Notes: generated by a model from the letters alone, not told the origin. Positions 43,084-52,461 are shown, counted from the first letter of the stretch. The stretch is DNA of 64,000 nt from Alcanivorax sp. S6407 (GCF_023016115.1 NZ_JALKBH010000001.1:558001-622000); one strand, 5' to 3'. Numbers and translations are program-made.

Positions 43084-45453
43084 ATGACAGACGATACACA
43101 GAACACAGACCAGATTCCGCAGGGCAACCTCGCCCTGCCCGATCAGCTAAAACCCCAGCGCATTTACCTGATCCCGGTGCGTTACCGCCCCTTTATGCCC
43201 GGACTGGTACAGCCCGTCATGCTCGACAAGGACACCTGGACACAGACACTGGAGCGGGTCAGCCAGACCCCGCATCAGTCGCTGGGGCTTGTCTACATTG
43301 GCGACAAGGATCCGGATACCGTGGACGCGGAGGACTTTCCCGAATACGGCTGCCTGGTGAAGGTGCACGCACTCAACGAAGAAAACGATCACTTTCAGCT
43401 GGTGGCTCAAGGGGCCGCCCGCTTCCACGTGGAAGGCTGGTTGAATCGAAAACGCCCTTTCATGGCGGAAGTGAGTTACCCGGAACCCGAGCGTGAATCT
43501 GACGAAACCATCCGTGCCTATGGCATGGCCATCATCAACACCATCAAGGAATTGCTGCCGCTCAACCCCCTGTACAACGAGGGGCTGCGTCACTACCTGC
43601 AGAACTTCTCGCCCACCGAACCGTCACCGCTGACCGACTTTGCCGCGGCTCTGACCAGTGCCAGCGGCGATGAACTGCAGGCCATTCTGGAAACCGTGCC
43701 ACTACGGCCGCGAATGGAGAAGGTCCTGACGCTGGTCAAGAAAGAGCTGGAAGTGGCCCGGCTGCAAAGCGAGATCACCGAAGAGGTGAACGAGAAGGTC
43801 AGCAAACATCAGCGGGAGTTTTTCCTGCGTGAGCAGCTGCGCATCATTCAGCGAGAGCTGGGCCTCAGCAAAGACGACAAGACAGCGGAGGCGGATGAAT
43901 TCCGTGAGCGCATGGCGAGCTTGTCTCCCCCGGATGCGGTGGTGAAACGCTTCGAGGACGAACTGCACAAGCTGTCAGTACTGGAGACCGGCTCTCCTGA
44001 ATACGGTGTGACACGCAATTACCTCGACTGGCTCACCAGCGTTCCGTGGGGGCAATACAGCGACGACAATCTCGACCTGAAACACGCCAAGACGGTGCTG
44101 GAACAACATCACAGCGGTCTGGATGACGTCAAGGATCGCATCATCGAGTTTCTTGCAGTGGGCGCACTGCGTGGCGAGGTGAAAGGATCCATCATTCTGC
44201 TGGTGGGCCCGCCCGGGGTGGGCAAAACCAGTATCGGCAAGTCCATCGCTGAAGCATTGGGGCGCAAGTTCTACCGTTTCAGTCTGGGCGGGATGCGTGA
44301 TGAAGCCGAGATCAAGGGGCACCGACGCACTTATATCGGAGCCATGCCCGGCAAGCTGGTGCAATCGCTCAAGGAAGCCGGCACCGCCAACCCGGTGATC
44401 ATGCTCGACGAGATCGACAAGTTGGGGCAGTCCTTTCAGGGCGACCCGGCATCAGCATTGCTGGAAGTGCTGGACCCGGAACAGAACCAGGATTTTCTCG
44501 ATCACTATCTGGACGAGCGCATGGATCTCAGCCATGCCCTGTTTGTCTGTACCGCCAATACCCTGGACAGCATCCCCGGCCCCTTGCTGGACCGGATGGA
44601 AGTGATTCGGCTGTCCGGGTATATCACAGAAGAAAAAGTGCAGATCGCCCGCCAGCATTTGTGGCCACGGGCACTACAACTTGCCGGGGTGAAAGCGTCC
44701 CAGCTCAAGATCAGTGACAGCGCCTTGCGTCAGTTGGTCGAGGGCTATGCCCGTGAAGCGGGAGTGCGCAATCTGGAAAAACAGCTCAACAAGATTATCC
44801 GCAAGGCCGCGGTACGTCTGCTGGGCGGGGAGAAGAAGCTGAGCATCAGCGGCAAGAATCTGAGCGACTTTCTCGGCCAGCCCTATTTCCAGACAGAGAA
44901 GACCCAACGTGGCATCGGCGTGGTCACCGGCCTTGCCTGGACCAGCATGGGAGGTGCCACTCTGTCCGTGGAAGCCAGCCTGGTACACAGTCGCCAACGG
45001 GGCTTCAAACTCACCGGCCAACTCGGTGATGTAATGAAGGAATCAGCGGAAATTGCCTATAGCTACGTGGCCAGCCACCTCAAGGATTACGGATTAGCTG
45101 AAGATGTACTGGATAATGCCTTTATCCATTTGCATGTACCAGAAGGCGCCACCCCCAAAGATGGTCCCAGTGCCGGCGTGACCATGGCCACAGCCCTGCT
45201 GTCACTGCTGCTGAAAAAGCGCCTGCCGCGCAAGGTGGCCATGACTGGCGAATTGACCCTCACCGGCCAGGTGCTGGCGGTGGGAGGAATTCGCGAAAAG
45301 GTGATTGCCGCCCGCCGCGTGGGTATCCGGGAAGTGATTCTGCCGGATGCCTGTCAGCGTGACTTCGATGAACTGCCGGCCTATCTGAAGGAAGGCCTGA
45401 CCATCCACTTTGCCAGCCAGTACAGCGATGTCTTCTCCCTCCTCTGGGGCTGA
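43084..45453 (+). CDS. lon: ATP-dependent Lon-family protease (AsrA-like)
   Basis: The 789-aa protein contains an N-terminal LON substrate domain (about 1-215), an AAA+ domain with Walker A LVGPPGVGKTSIGKS and Walker B VIMLDEIDKLG, and a C-terminal serine-lysine protease domain with PKDGPSAGVTMATALLS (catalytic Ser) and GGIREKVIAARR (catalytic Lys). It is a full-length Lon. Gammaproteobacteria of this type often have a second Lon elsewhere (AsrA in Pseudomonas), and this one lacks the clpX or hupB neighbours of housekeeping lon. It could be the accessory copy. Confidence 0.92.
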   Translation: MTDDTQNTDQIPQGNLALPDQLKPQRIYLIPVRYRPFMPGLVQPVMLDKDTWTQTLERVSQTPHQSLGLVYIGDKDPDTVDAEDFPEYGCLVKVHALNEENDHFQLVAQGAARFHVEGWLNRKRPFMAEVSYPEPERESDETIRAYGMAIINTIKELLPLNPLYNEGLRHYLQNFSPTEPSPLTDFAAALTSASGDELQAILETVPLRPRMEKVLTLVKKELEVARLQSEITEEVNEKVSKHQREFFLREQLRIIQRELGLSKDDKTAEADEFRERMASLSPPDAVVKRFEDELHKLSVLETGSPEYGVTRNYLDWLTSVPWGQYSDDNLDLKHAKTVLEQHHSGLDDVKDRIIEFLAVGALRGEVKGSIILLVGPPGVGKTSIGKSIAEALGRKFYRFSLGGMRDEAEIKGHRRTYIGAMPGKLVQSLKEAGTANPVIMLDEIDKLGQSFQGDPASALLEVLDPEQNQDFLDHYLDERMDLSHALFVCTANTLDSIPGPLLDRMEVIRLSGYITEEKVQIARQHLWPRALQLAGVKASQLKISDSALRQLVEGYAREAGVRNLEKQLNKIIRKAAVRLLGGEKKLSISGKNLSDFLGQPYFQTEKTQRGIGVVTGLAWTSMGGATLSVEASLVHSRQRGFKLTGQLGDVMKESAEIAYSYVASHLKDYGLAEDVLDNAFIHLHVPEGATPKDGPSAGVTMATALLSLLLKKRLPRKVAMTGELTLTGQVLAVGGIREKVIAARRVGIREVILPDACQRDFDELPAYLKEGLTIHFASQYSDVFSLLWG

Positions 45454-46132
45454 TGCCGACAAGGCAGAAAACGCCTCCTACTACATCGTGCCCACCTGCC
45501 ATGAGCGGGTGGGCATTCTGTATCAGGACGCCGATATTCTGCTGATCAACAAGCCTGCATACCTGTTGAGCGTGCCCGGCCGGGCTCCCGAGAACAAGGA
45601 CTGCGCCATCACCAGGCTGCAGCAACAATTCGCGGATATCCGCCTGGTGCATCGTCTGGATCTGGATACCTCGGGGATCATGGTATTTGCCCTCAGTCAG
45701 CAGGGGCAAAGCAAGCTCAGCCGGCTGTTTCAGCTACGCACAGTGAAGAAGCGTTATCAGGCAGTGGTGCAGGGTCTGGTGGAACAGGACAGCGGCAGCA
45801 TCGAATTGCCGTTGATTGCTGACTGGCCGAACCGGCCACTGCAGAAGGTATGTTACGAAACGGGCAAGCATGCACTGACCCACTATGAAGTGCTGGAACG
45901 GGACGAGGAACACAACCGCACCCGCGTCGCCTTGAGTCCGGTCACCGGCCGCAGCCATCAACTCCGTATCCACTGCCGCGAACTGGGCCACCCCATCATC
46001 GGCTGCGACATGTACGCCCCAACGGAAGTGGAAGCCCTCAGCCCCCGCCTCCTGCTGCACGCCGAATGGCTCGCCTTCAACCACCCCGTCACTGGCCTGT
46101 GGAACGAATTCACCTCCCCCTGCCCGTTTTAG
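45428..46132 (+). CDS. rluA: RluA-type pseudouridine synthase
   Basis: The 234-aa protein has the catalytic HRLDLDTSGI (Asp) and the RTVKKRYQAVVQG and GRSHQLRIHC motifs of the RluA group, which modifies 23S rRNA and some tRNAs. I chose the ATG at 45428; an upstream TTG at 45410 is also possible. The start lies inside the end of the lon-type gene, a 26-bp overlap, so translation is probably coupled. Confidence 0.88.
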   Translation: MSSPSSGADADKAENASYYIVPTCHERVGILYQDADILLINKPAYLLSVPGRAPENKDCAITRLQQQFADIRLVHRLDLDTSGIMVFALSQQGQSKLSRLFQLRTVKKRYQAVVQGLVEQDSGSIELPLIADWPNRPLQKVCYETGKHALTHYEVLERDEEHNRTRVALSPVTGRSHQLRIHCRELGHPIIGCDMYAPTEVEALSPRLLLHAEWLAFNHPVTGLWNEFTSPCPF

Positions 46133-46177
46133 AAACATTCTTGAAGTTTTCGAGGCTCAAAACTCGTTACTGGCGTC

Positions 46178-46222
46178 TCTGGAATCCATACCTCGCCAAG
46201 GCTCGGATCGCTTGCAGGCAAG
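46178..46222. repeat. Composite GGAATCC-CGGATCG-REP repeat, copy 2
   Basis: TCTGGAATCCATACCTCGCC, AAGGCTCGGATCGC and TTGCAGGCAAG form the same composite as at 34601-34653 and 61536-61586. Confidence 0.7.
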
Positions 46223-46289
46223 TTATTCGCTACGCTCACCCCTTCGGGGCCGCACTACGTGCGTTACTCCACTGCGCTACGTTCCTACA
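46208..46289. repeat. REP element with loop insertion
   Basis: CGCTTGCAGGCAAG is followed by TTATTCGCTACGCTCACC, CCTTCGGGG, CGCACTACGTGCGTTACTCC and ACTGCGCTACGTTCCTACAG. It is the second copy of the loop-inserted REP found near 40878, with an internal CCCCTTCGGGG mini-hairpin. Confidence 0.55.
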
Positions 46290-46365
46290 GCAACGATGTA
46301 GCTGTTTTTGATTTTTGGTTTTTGGTTTTAGCTATTAACTATTCACTGTTAACTATTAACTGTTC

Positions 46366-46689
46366 TTATTCCCACTCTTCCCCATAATCATGCAACAACT
46401 CCTCGCCGGCCTTGATCTTTTTCAGAGCCACCACGGTGAGATCTTCGTAGTAAGCCACGTTGGGTTTCTTGCCGTGGTTGATGAACTTCAGGTCACACTG
46501 GACCTGGTATTTTTCCTTTCCCTCATCATCAATCCACAGCACATGTGGGCCATCGCCCTTGGTGCGGCGTGCCTTGCACAGGCCCAGCTCCGTGCCCTTG
46601 GCAATGGGTTGAGCGGCAAACAGACCGCGACCATGGAGCGTGCTTTCTCGCACCTCCACCAGATCATCACGCAAGTACGGTTTTGGCAT
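46366..46689 (-). CDS. Small SET-domain protein (107 aa)
   Basis: The ATG at 46689 (GGA 6 nt upstream) gives a compact protein with the SET motifs GRGLFAAQPIAKGTEL, KFINHGKKPN (usual NHxxxPN) and ELLHDYGEEW. SET domains are lysine methyltransferases. This one is a free-standing bacterial version with no other domain. Its target is unknown. It lies on the minus strand, divergent from the ABC1 gene at 46785. Confidence 0.82.
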   Translation of the reverse strand: MPKPYLRDDLVEVRESTLHGRGLFAAQPIAKGTELGLCKARRTKGDGPHVLWIDDEGKEKYQVQCDLKFINHGKKPNVAYYEDLTVVALKKIKAGEELLHDYGEEWE

Positions 46690-46784
46690 GGCTATCCGTG
46701 TTCCTGATTGTTGTCGCTCTGGCATTTTGCCAGAGAATGTCACAGTCTTTCAGCTATTGATGACAACACGACAGGGACAGTGCC

Positions 46785-48446
46785 TTGAACATAATGCATA
46801 CCGGCAAAGACCTGCTGCGCATGAACGAACTGGCCGCCATCCTGTTTCGCTATGGCTTTGCCGATGTGATTCGCCGCCTGGGACTGGCGACCCCCATTGA
46901 GCAAGCCGGCAAACTGGTTCGCAGCCCGGTCAAGGGGGACATGCTGCGGATGGGAACGGCGGAACGTCTCCGCCACGCCATGGAAGAGATGGGGCCCACC
47001 TATGTGAAGCTCGGACAGGTGCTGGCCACCCGTGTCGATCTTTTCCCGATGGACTGGATCCATGAATTCGAGAAGCTGCAGGATCAGGCCTCGCCGCTGC
47101 CCTTCGAGGAACTCAGCCCCTTGATTGAAGCCTCTCTTGGCAAACCTATCGACAGCCTGTTTGCCCGCATTGATCCCGAGCCCATTGGCGTCGCATCCAT
47201 TGGCCAGGTGCATAGCGCCCTGACCCGCCGCGGCCAGAAAGTGGTACTGAAGATCCAGAAGCCCGGTATCCGCGACAAGATCGAATCGGATCTGCGCCTG
47301 CTCGATCAATTGGCCAAGATTGCCTCGGACAATTCGGTGGAACTGCGCCGATACCGCCCGGTGGAACTGGTACGGGAATTCCGTCGTTCCCTGTTGCGGG
47401 AACTGGATTTCACCATCGAAGCACGTAATGCCGACCGCATTCGCAAGAACATGCGCGCCCTGAAATGGCTGACCATCCCCCGGGTCCACTGGGATCTGTC
47501 TTCTTCCACTGTGCAGGTGCAGGATCTGGTGCAGGGAATTCCTGCCCGCGCTGTTCAACAGCTTGAGCAAGCCGGACTCGATCGTGAGCTGGTGGCCCGC
47601 CGCGGCGCTCTCGCCGCCTGGAAGATGGTGCTGGAAGACGGCTTCTTCCACGCCGACCCACACCCGGGCAATTTCATCATCCTGAGCGGCAATCGTATTG
47701 CCATGCTGGATTTCGGTATGGTCGGCAAGCTCAGCCACAGTCGCCGGGAACAAATTCTGCAGCTGACCCGATCCGTGGTCATGCGGGAAGCGGAGCAATG
47801 CGCCGGGGTGCTGGCCAACTGGTCCGACGGACAACCGATCAAATTCGAACAATTGGTGTCTGATGTAGAAGACGTGATCAGCCAGTACCATGGCGTGTCA
47901 CTGGCCCAGCTGGATATCACCGCTCTGCTGGCGGATGTAACCGCCATGGTGCGCAATCACAATCTGGTGCTGCCCAGCGATATTGCCTTGCTGATCAAGG
48001 CCATCATTACCCTTGAGGGATTTGGTCGCCTGCTCAACCCGGATTTCGATCTGATGACCGAGGCGGAACCGTTGCTCAAGCGCATGATCCGCACTCGCTA
48101 CTCACCGGTGCGATTGGCCAAGAGCCTCAGCCTGCGTGCGCTGGATGTGGTGGACAAGGTCTATGCCCCGCCGCCGGTGCCCGGCCAGGGCCCTAACCAG
48201 GACAGCGGTATCGACCCCCGCCACCTGGAGAGGCTGGTCACCAGACTGGAGCGAGGACAGTATCGGCAGGTTCAGGCACTGATAGTACTTGCAGGCTTTA
48301 TCGGCGGCAGTATCCTGTTGGCCGGCAAGGTAGCCCCCGCCCCCTGGGGCGTCTCGGTACTGGGGCTACTGGTATTTCTGGGCAGTGCTGGCTGGGCCAG
48401 CTGGCTGATGTTTATTTCCCGGCGTTTCCTGAGGGAGTGGGAGTAA
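46785..48446 (+). CDS. UbiB/AarF-type ABC1 kinase with membrane tail (553 aa)
   Basis: The TTG start at 46785 was chosen because AGGGA lies 7 nt upstream; an ATG at 46794 is an alternative. Motifs: YVKLGQVLATRVDLFP, GVASIGQVHSALTRRGQ, FHADPHPGNFI and IAMLDFGMVG. Two membrane helices lie at the end (about residues 500-545). The UbiB role is in ubiquinone biosynthesis, but the protein is not in a ubi operon here, so it could be an AarF paralogue. The M48 lipoprotein gene follows. Confidence 0.85.
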   Translation: MNIMHTGKDLLRMNELAAILFRYGFADVIRRLGLATPIEQAGKLVRSPVKGDMLRMGTAERLRHAMEEMGPTYVKLGQVLATRVDLFPMDWIHEFEKLQDQASPLPFEELSPLIEASLGKPIDSLFARIDPEPIGVASIGQVHSALTRRGQKVVLKIQKPGIRDKIESDLRLLDQLAKIASDNSVELRRYRPVELVREFRRSLLRELDFTIEARNADRIRKNMRALKWLTIPRVHWDLSSSTVQVQDLVQGIPARAVQQLEQAGLDRELVARRGALAAWKMVLEDGFFHADPHPGNFIILSGNRIAMLDFGMVGKLSHSRREQILQLTRSVVMREAEQCAGVLANWSDGQPIKFEQLVSDVEDVISQYHGVSLAQLDITALLADVTAMVRNHNLVLPSDIALLIKAIITLEGFGRLLNPDFDLMTEAEPLLKRMIRTRYSPVRLAKSLSLRALDVVDKVYAPPPVPGQGPNQDSGIDPRHLERLVTRLERGQYRQVQALIVLAGFIGGSILLAGKVAPAPWGVSVLGLLVFLGSAGWASWLMFISRRFLREWE

Positions 48447-48449
48447 TTG

Positions 48450-49238
48450 ATGAAACTACAGAGCAAGATCCTGATCACCGTACTGGCAGGCAGCCTGGCG
48501 GCCTGTGCCACTTCACCACTGGGCCGCAACCAGTTTCTACTGATGCCGGAAGATCAGATGAGCGAGATGGGCGCCACCGCCTATGCACAGATCAAGCAGG
48601 AAACCCCGGTCAGCAAGGATCAGGGCCAGATCAACTATGTGCTTTGCGTCGCCAACGCCATTACCTCCAGTCTGCCGGAAAAACAGCCCTGGGAAGTGAA
48701 TCTGTTCCAGGATGACGCTGCCAACGCCTTTGCCCTGCCCGGCGGCAAGATCGGGGTGAATACCGGCCTGCTGAAGGTCGCCAGGAACCAGTCGCAACTG
48801 GCCACAGTCATCGGCCACGAAATTGGTCATGTTCAGGCTCACCACTCCAATGAGCGGATGTCTCTGGAATATGCCACCCAGAATGGCCTCGGCCTGTTGG
48901 GCGCCATCGCTGGCCAGGATACCGCCGTAAAACAGGGTATCTTCGCTGCCATGGGCCTGGGTGCCGAATATGGTGTCGCCCTGCCCTTCAGCCGCAAGCA
49001 TGAGGCCGAAGCGGATATCATCGGCCTTCAATTGATGGCTAACGCCGGATTCGATCCGCGCGAAAGCATCAACCTGTGGATCAACATGGCAGCCTCCAAC
49101 GGCGGCGAACCGCCGGAATTCATGTCCACCCACCCTTCCAACGAAACCCGCATCAACGGTCTTCAGTCCAAACTGCCGGAAGTGATGCCGCTGTATAACA
49201 AGGCAAAGGCAGCCGGGCGCAACCCGAATTGCGGCTGA
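48450..49238 (+). CDS. M48-family metallopeptidase lipoprotein (LoiP-like)
   Basis: The precursor (262 aa) has a lipoprotein signal with LAAC lipobox and the zinc site VIGHEIGHVQAHH, followed by the third ligand segment KHEAEADIIG. Relatives (LoiP/YcaL) degrade outer-membrane proteins. The start ATG at 48450 lies 3 bp past the upstream stop, with GGAG before it. Confidence 0.9.
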   Translation: MKLQSKILITVLAGSLAACATSPLGRNQFLLMPEDQMSEMGATAYAQIKQETPVSKDQGQINYVLCVANAITSSLPEKQPWEVNLFQDDAANAFALPGGKIGVNTGLLKVARNQSQLATVIGHEIGHVQAHHSNERMSLEYATQNGLGLLGAIAGQDTAVKQGIFAAMGLGAEYGVALPFSRKHEAEADIIGLQLMANAGFDPRESINLWINMAASNGGEPPEFMSTHPSNETRINGLQSKLPEVMPLYNKAKAAGRNPNCG

Positions 49239-49307
49239 GAAATCTCAAGCTGCAACGCGGGAAAGGCCAAGCAAGACTGAAACGTATTACCCGCGCATGG
49301 TCCAAAA

Positions 49308-49342
49308 CAAAAAAACCGCGCCCGTGAGGGTGCGGTTTTTTT
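49308..49342 (+). terminator. Intrinsic terminator
   Basis: AAAAAACCGC pairs with GCGGTTTTTT around GCCCGTGAGGGT, after the M48 gene. Its T-tract runs into the TTGTAGC heptamer array. Confidence 0.8.
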
Positions 49343-49410
49343 GTAGCTTGTAGCTTGTAGCTTGTAGCTTGTAGCTTGTAGCTTGTAGCTTGTAGCTTGT
49401 AGCTTGTAGC
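49341..49410. repeat. TTGTAGC heptamer tandem repeat (10 copies)
   Basis: Ten exact TTGTAGC units end 2 bp before the nfuA stop codon on the minus strand. This is the largest of the heptamer arrays. Confidence 0.95.
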
Positions 49411-49412
49411 TG

Positions 49413-50006
49413 TCAGCTGTAATAGGCGTTGTCCGTCACGGTGTGGTCGGTCTTGTCACGAACACCGGTGAGCTCGGGAATGCGCTCTTTCAGGGTCTTT
49501 TCCACCCCGTCGCGCAGGGTCACATCCACCACGGAGCAGCCCTGACAGCCGCCGCCAAACTCCAGCACCGCAACCATGTCATCGGTCAGTTCCAACAGTT
49601 GCACACTGCCACCATGGCTGGCCAGGTTCGGGTTGATTTCGGCGTACAGCACGTAATTGATCTTTTCCTCGATGGAAGCATCTTCGCTGATATCCGGCAC
49701 CCGGGATTTGGGCGCGCGGAAGGTCAGTTGCCCACCCATGCTGTCCTTCTTGTAGTCAATCACCGCGTCTTCAAGGTATCGAACGCTCTTTCCCTCGATC
49801 CAGGCATGGAAGCCTTCGTAGTCAATGCGAACGTCAGCGTCTTCCTGTTCACCATCCGGGCAGTAGGCCATGCAGCATTCGGCATGGGGTGTGCCGGGAC
49901 GCTCGACAAAAATACGCACGCCGATACCGTCCTGATCCTGCTTGCCGAGCAAATCACGCAGGTATTCCTGGGCGGGTTCGGTAATATCGATCAACTGCTC
50001 TGCCAT
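49413..50006 (-). CDS. nfuA: Fe-S cluster carrier/biogenesis protein NfuA
   Basis: NfuA accepts and delivers 4Fe-4S clusters. The 197-aa protein has an A-type-like N-terminal domain (AQEYLRDLL, GTPHAECCMAYCPDG) and a C-terminal NifU-type domain with the CxxC site EFGGGCQGCSVVDVTLRDG. The heptamer array follows at once. The ATG at 50006 is preceded by AACCG and no strong ribosome site was seen. Confidence 0.95.
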   Translation of the reverse strand: MAEQLIDITEPAQEYLRDLLGKQDQDGIGVRIFVERPGTPHAECCMAYCPDGEQEDADVRIDYEGFHAWIEGKSVRYLEDAVIDYKKDSMGGQLTFRAPKSRVPDISEDASIEEKINYVLYAEINPNLASHGGSVQLLELTDDMVAVLEFGGGCQGCSVVDVTLRDGVEKTLKERIPELTGVRDKTDHTVTDNAYYS

Positions 50007-50227
50007 TACGGTTCCTGATCCGGGTTTGTGACCGTCAGGCAGCGGAGTGCCTGCGGGACTATCCTGACTATTTTAGTCAGGTACTCAGCAGTTGCAAACC
50101 TTCCACCCGTGCAAATTATGCCCCGGAGGTCCCTGGCACTGTCAGACTGAAACATGAAGGCGTACAATGACCCCATCATATTTTCCATTCACCCATCCAG
50201 GTGTTGGCAGTAACCCACGGGACAGCA

Positions 50228-50455
50228 ATGACGGAACATAGCGACAGCAACAAGCAGGGCAAGCCTTCGCTGCTGCAAACCATCCAGAGCATTCTGGCGG
50301 CCCTGTTCGGCGTTCAAAGCGGCAAGAACCGCGAGCGGGACTTCACCAAAGGTGATGCGGGCAATTACATCGGTGTTTACGTGGTCCTGGTGATTGGTCT
50401 GGTGGTTGGAATGATCATTACCGTCAACATGGTTCTGGATGCCGCGGCCAAATAA
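50228..50455 (+). CDS. DUF2970 small membrane protein (75 aa)
   Basis: The ATG at 50228 was chosen because the protein then starts MTEHSDSNKQGKPSLLQTIQ, as in DUF2970 members. It has the DUF2970 core QTIQSILAALFGVQS, the KGDAGNYIGVY segment and one C-terminal membrane helix. The function is unknown. Confidence 0.82.
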   Translation: MTEHSDSNKQGKPSLLQTIQSILAALFGVQSGKNRERDFTKGDAGNYIGVYVVLVIGLVVGMIITVNMVLDAAAK

Positions 50456-50811
50456 TCAGACCTGCACAATCCAGTTGATGGACGCCCACCGCGCGCCTGA
50501 TTGAGAAGAGCCAGCCCCACTCCTGTCAGTTCTCCAGATCCGCATGCCCTCTCCAGGAATCCACTTTACAATTGGCACGCAACCAATTGTTTTTATTTGG
50601 CTTCACTAAAAATTAACGCTCTGACCTGGAGCGGTATATCCGGGTTCATAAGTCAGACAAAGGCTGCCTTTTTTAAGACCCTAAAAGTTATAGAGATATG
50701 CCAAGATATTTCTTTTAACTATAAGGGCGCTTTGCTAGAGTGCCGCTCTGCCTGTATAAGGCACTCCTTTCCTTTTGAATTCTCAAGCATTAAGGACGGT
50801 GATACGGTCCC
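50456..50811. promoter_or_regulatory. cysI upstream region
   Basis: This 356-bp region carries the predicted cysI promoter (see 50732-50760) and A/T-rich sequence TTTTAACTATAAGGG near 50713, which would suit CysB binding. No gene was seen. Confidence 0.5.
50732..50760 (+). promoter_or_regulatory. Predicted cysI promoter
   Basis: TTGCTA (-35) and TATAAG (-10) with 17-bp spacing lie about 50 bp upstream of the cysI start. Control by CysB, whose gene is at 25648-26622, is expected. Confidence 0.55.
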
Positions 50812-52461
50812 ATGTACGTATATCAGGAGCACGATCAGCAATTGCTGGAAGAACGGGTGGCGCAGTATCGCGACCAGACCCGCCGTTACCTTGCCGGTGA
50901 ACTGAGCGAAGACGAGTTTCTCGCTCTGCGCCTGCAGAATGGTCTCTATGTTCAACGCTATGCGCCCATGATGCGCATCGCCGTGCCCTACGGCCTGCTG
51001 TCCAGCACCCAGCTGCGCCGCCTGGCTCGTATCACCCGCACCTATGACAAGGGCTTCTGCCATGTCAGCACCCGTCAGAATATCCAGTTGAACTGGCCTG
51101 CACTGGAAGATGTGCCGGACATCCTGGCTGAACTGGCCGAAGTGCAGATGCATGGCATCCAGACCAGTGGTAACTGTATCCGCAACACCACCACTGACGA
51201 ACTGGCAGGGGTCAATCCCGAAGAGATTGAAGATCCGCGCCCCTGGTGTGAGATTATTCGCCAGTGGTCCACCTTCAACCCGGAATTCGCCTATCTGCCG
51301 CGCAAATTCAAGATTGCCGTGAACGCCGTACCCGGCGCTGATCCGGCCATCATTGGCGTGCATGATATCGGTGTGCAAGTGGTTCACAACGATGCCGGCG
51401 AAACCGGCTTCGAAGTCTGGGCGGGTGGCGGTCTGGGCCGCACCCCCATGACCGGTGCGGTGATCGGTGAATTCGTACCCTGGCAGCACCTGCTTTCCTA
51501 TCTGGAAGCAATCCTGCGTGTTTACAACAAGTACGGTAATCGCGACAACAAGTACAAGGCCCGCATCAAGATCCTGGTGAAAGCCCTGGGTGCAGACAAG
51601 TATCGCGAACTGGTCGAGCAGGAGTTTGCCGAGCTGAAAGATGGCCCGATGACCCTCACTGAAGCTGAGGTTCAACGCATCCAGCAGTGCTTTACCGGCC
51701 AGCCCTATCGCACCGATGTGGACAGCAGCGAGCTGCAAGCCCGTCTGGCCGACAACAAGGCCTTTAGCCGCTGGTATCACACCAATACCCACGCCCATAA
51801 ACAGGCGGGCTATCGTGCCGTCACCCTGACCCTGAAGAAAACTTCCCGGGTACCAGGCGACATTACCCACGAGCAGCTGGATGCGGTAGCTGACCTGGCC
51901 GACACATACAGCTTTGGCGAGGTTCGAAACAGCCACCAGCAGAACATGGTGCTGGCGGATGTGGCCGACAGCGATCTGTTCACCCTGTGGCAGAAGCTGG
52001 ATGCTCTGGGCTTCGCTACTCCGAATCTGGGTCTGCTCACCGACATGGTCTGCTGCCCCGGTGGCGACCTTTGCGCCCTGGCCAACGCCAAGTCGATCCC
52101 CATCGCGGAAGCCATCCAACATCGCTTCTCTGATCTGGATTACCTGCACGATCTGGGCACCCTTGACCTGAACATTTCCGGCTGCATGAACGCCTGTGGC
52201 CACCACCACATTGGTCACATCGGCATTCTTGGCGTGGACAAAAAAGGCAAGGAATTCTACCAGGTCACTCTCGGCGGCCGTGGCGACAAGTTCACCCGCG
52301 TGGGCGAAAAGCTCGGTCCGTCCTTCGAGGCAGATGAAATTACCGACGTAGTAGCAAAGATCATTGATCTCTACGTGGAAAAGCGCCACGAGAACGAACC
52401 CTTTATCGATACCTACGAACGCATTGGAATGGACACGTTCAAGGAGCGCATCTATGGCTAA
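50812..52461 (+). CDS. cysI: Sulfite/nitrite reductase hemoprotein CysI (ferredoxin-dependent type)
   Basis: CysI reduces sulfite to sulfide using siroheme and a 4Fe-4S cluster. The 549-aa protein shows two nitrite/sulfite-reductase halves (KGFCHVSTRQNIQL and the second half) and cluster ligands in CCPGGDLC and SGCMNACGHHHIGHIG. It is the first gene of a pair with the DUF934 gene, overlapping it by 8 bp. Confidence 0.95.
   Translation: MYVYQEHDQQLLEERVAQYRDQTRRYLAGELSEDEFLALRLQNGLYVQRYAPMMRIAVPYGLLSSTQLRRLARITRTYDKGFCHVSTRQNIQLNWPALEDVPDILAELAEVQMHGIQTSGNCIRNTTTDELAGVNPEEIEDPRPWCEIIRQWSTFNPEFAYLPRKFKIAVNAVPGADPAIIGVHDIGVQVVHNDAGETGFEVWAGGGLGRTPMTGAVIGEFVPWQHLLSYLEAILRVYNKYGNRDNKYKARIKILVKALGADKYRELVEQEFAELKDGPMTLTEAEVQRIQQCFTGQPYRTDVDSSELQARLADNKAFSRWYHTNTHAHKQAGYRAVTLTLKKTSRVPGDITHEQLDAVADLADTYSFGEVRNSHQQNMVLADVADSDLFTLWQKLDALGFATPNLGLLTDMVCCPGGDLCALANAKSIPIAEAIQHRFSDLDYLHDLGTLDLNISGCMNACGHHHIGHIGILGVDKKGKEFYQVTLGGRGDKFTRVGEKLGPSFEADEITDVVAKIIDLYVEKRHENEPFIDTYERIGMDTFKERIYG

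Noticed and set aside
46310-46365. A/T-rich TTTTTGGTTTTTGG / AACTATTAAC run as a promoter or origin
   Set aside because: It lies between convergent genes and looks like simple low-complexity sequence; no DnaA boxes were recognised.
46740-47891. Minus-strand 383-codon frame opposite the UbiB-like gene
   Set aside because: Shadow of the ABC1 gene with no supported start.
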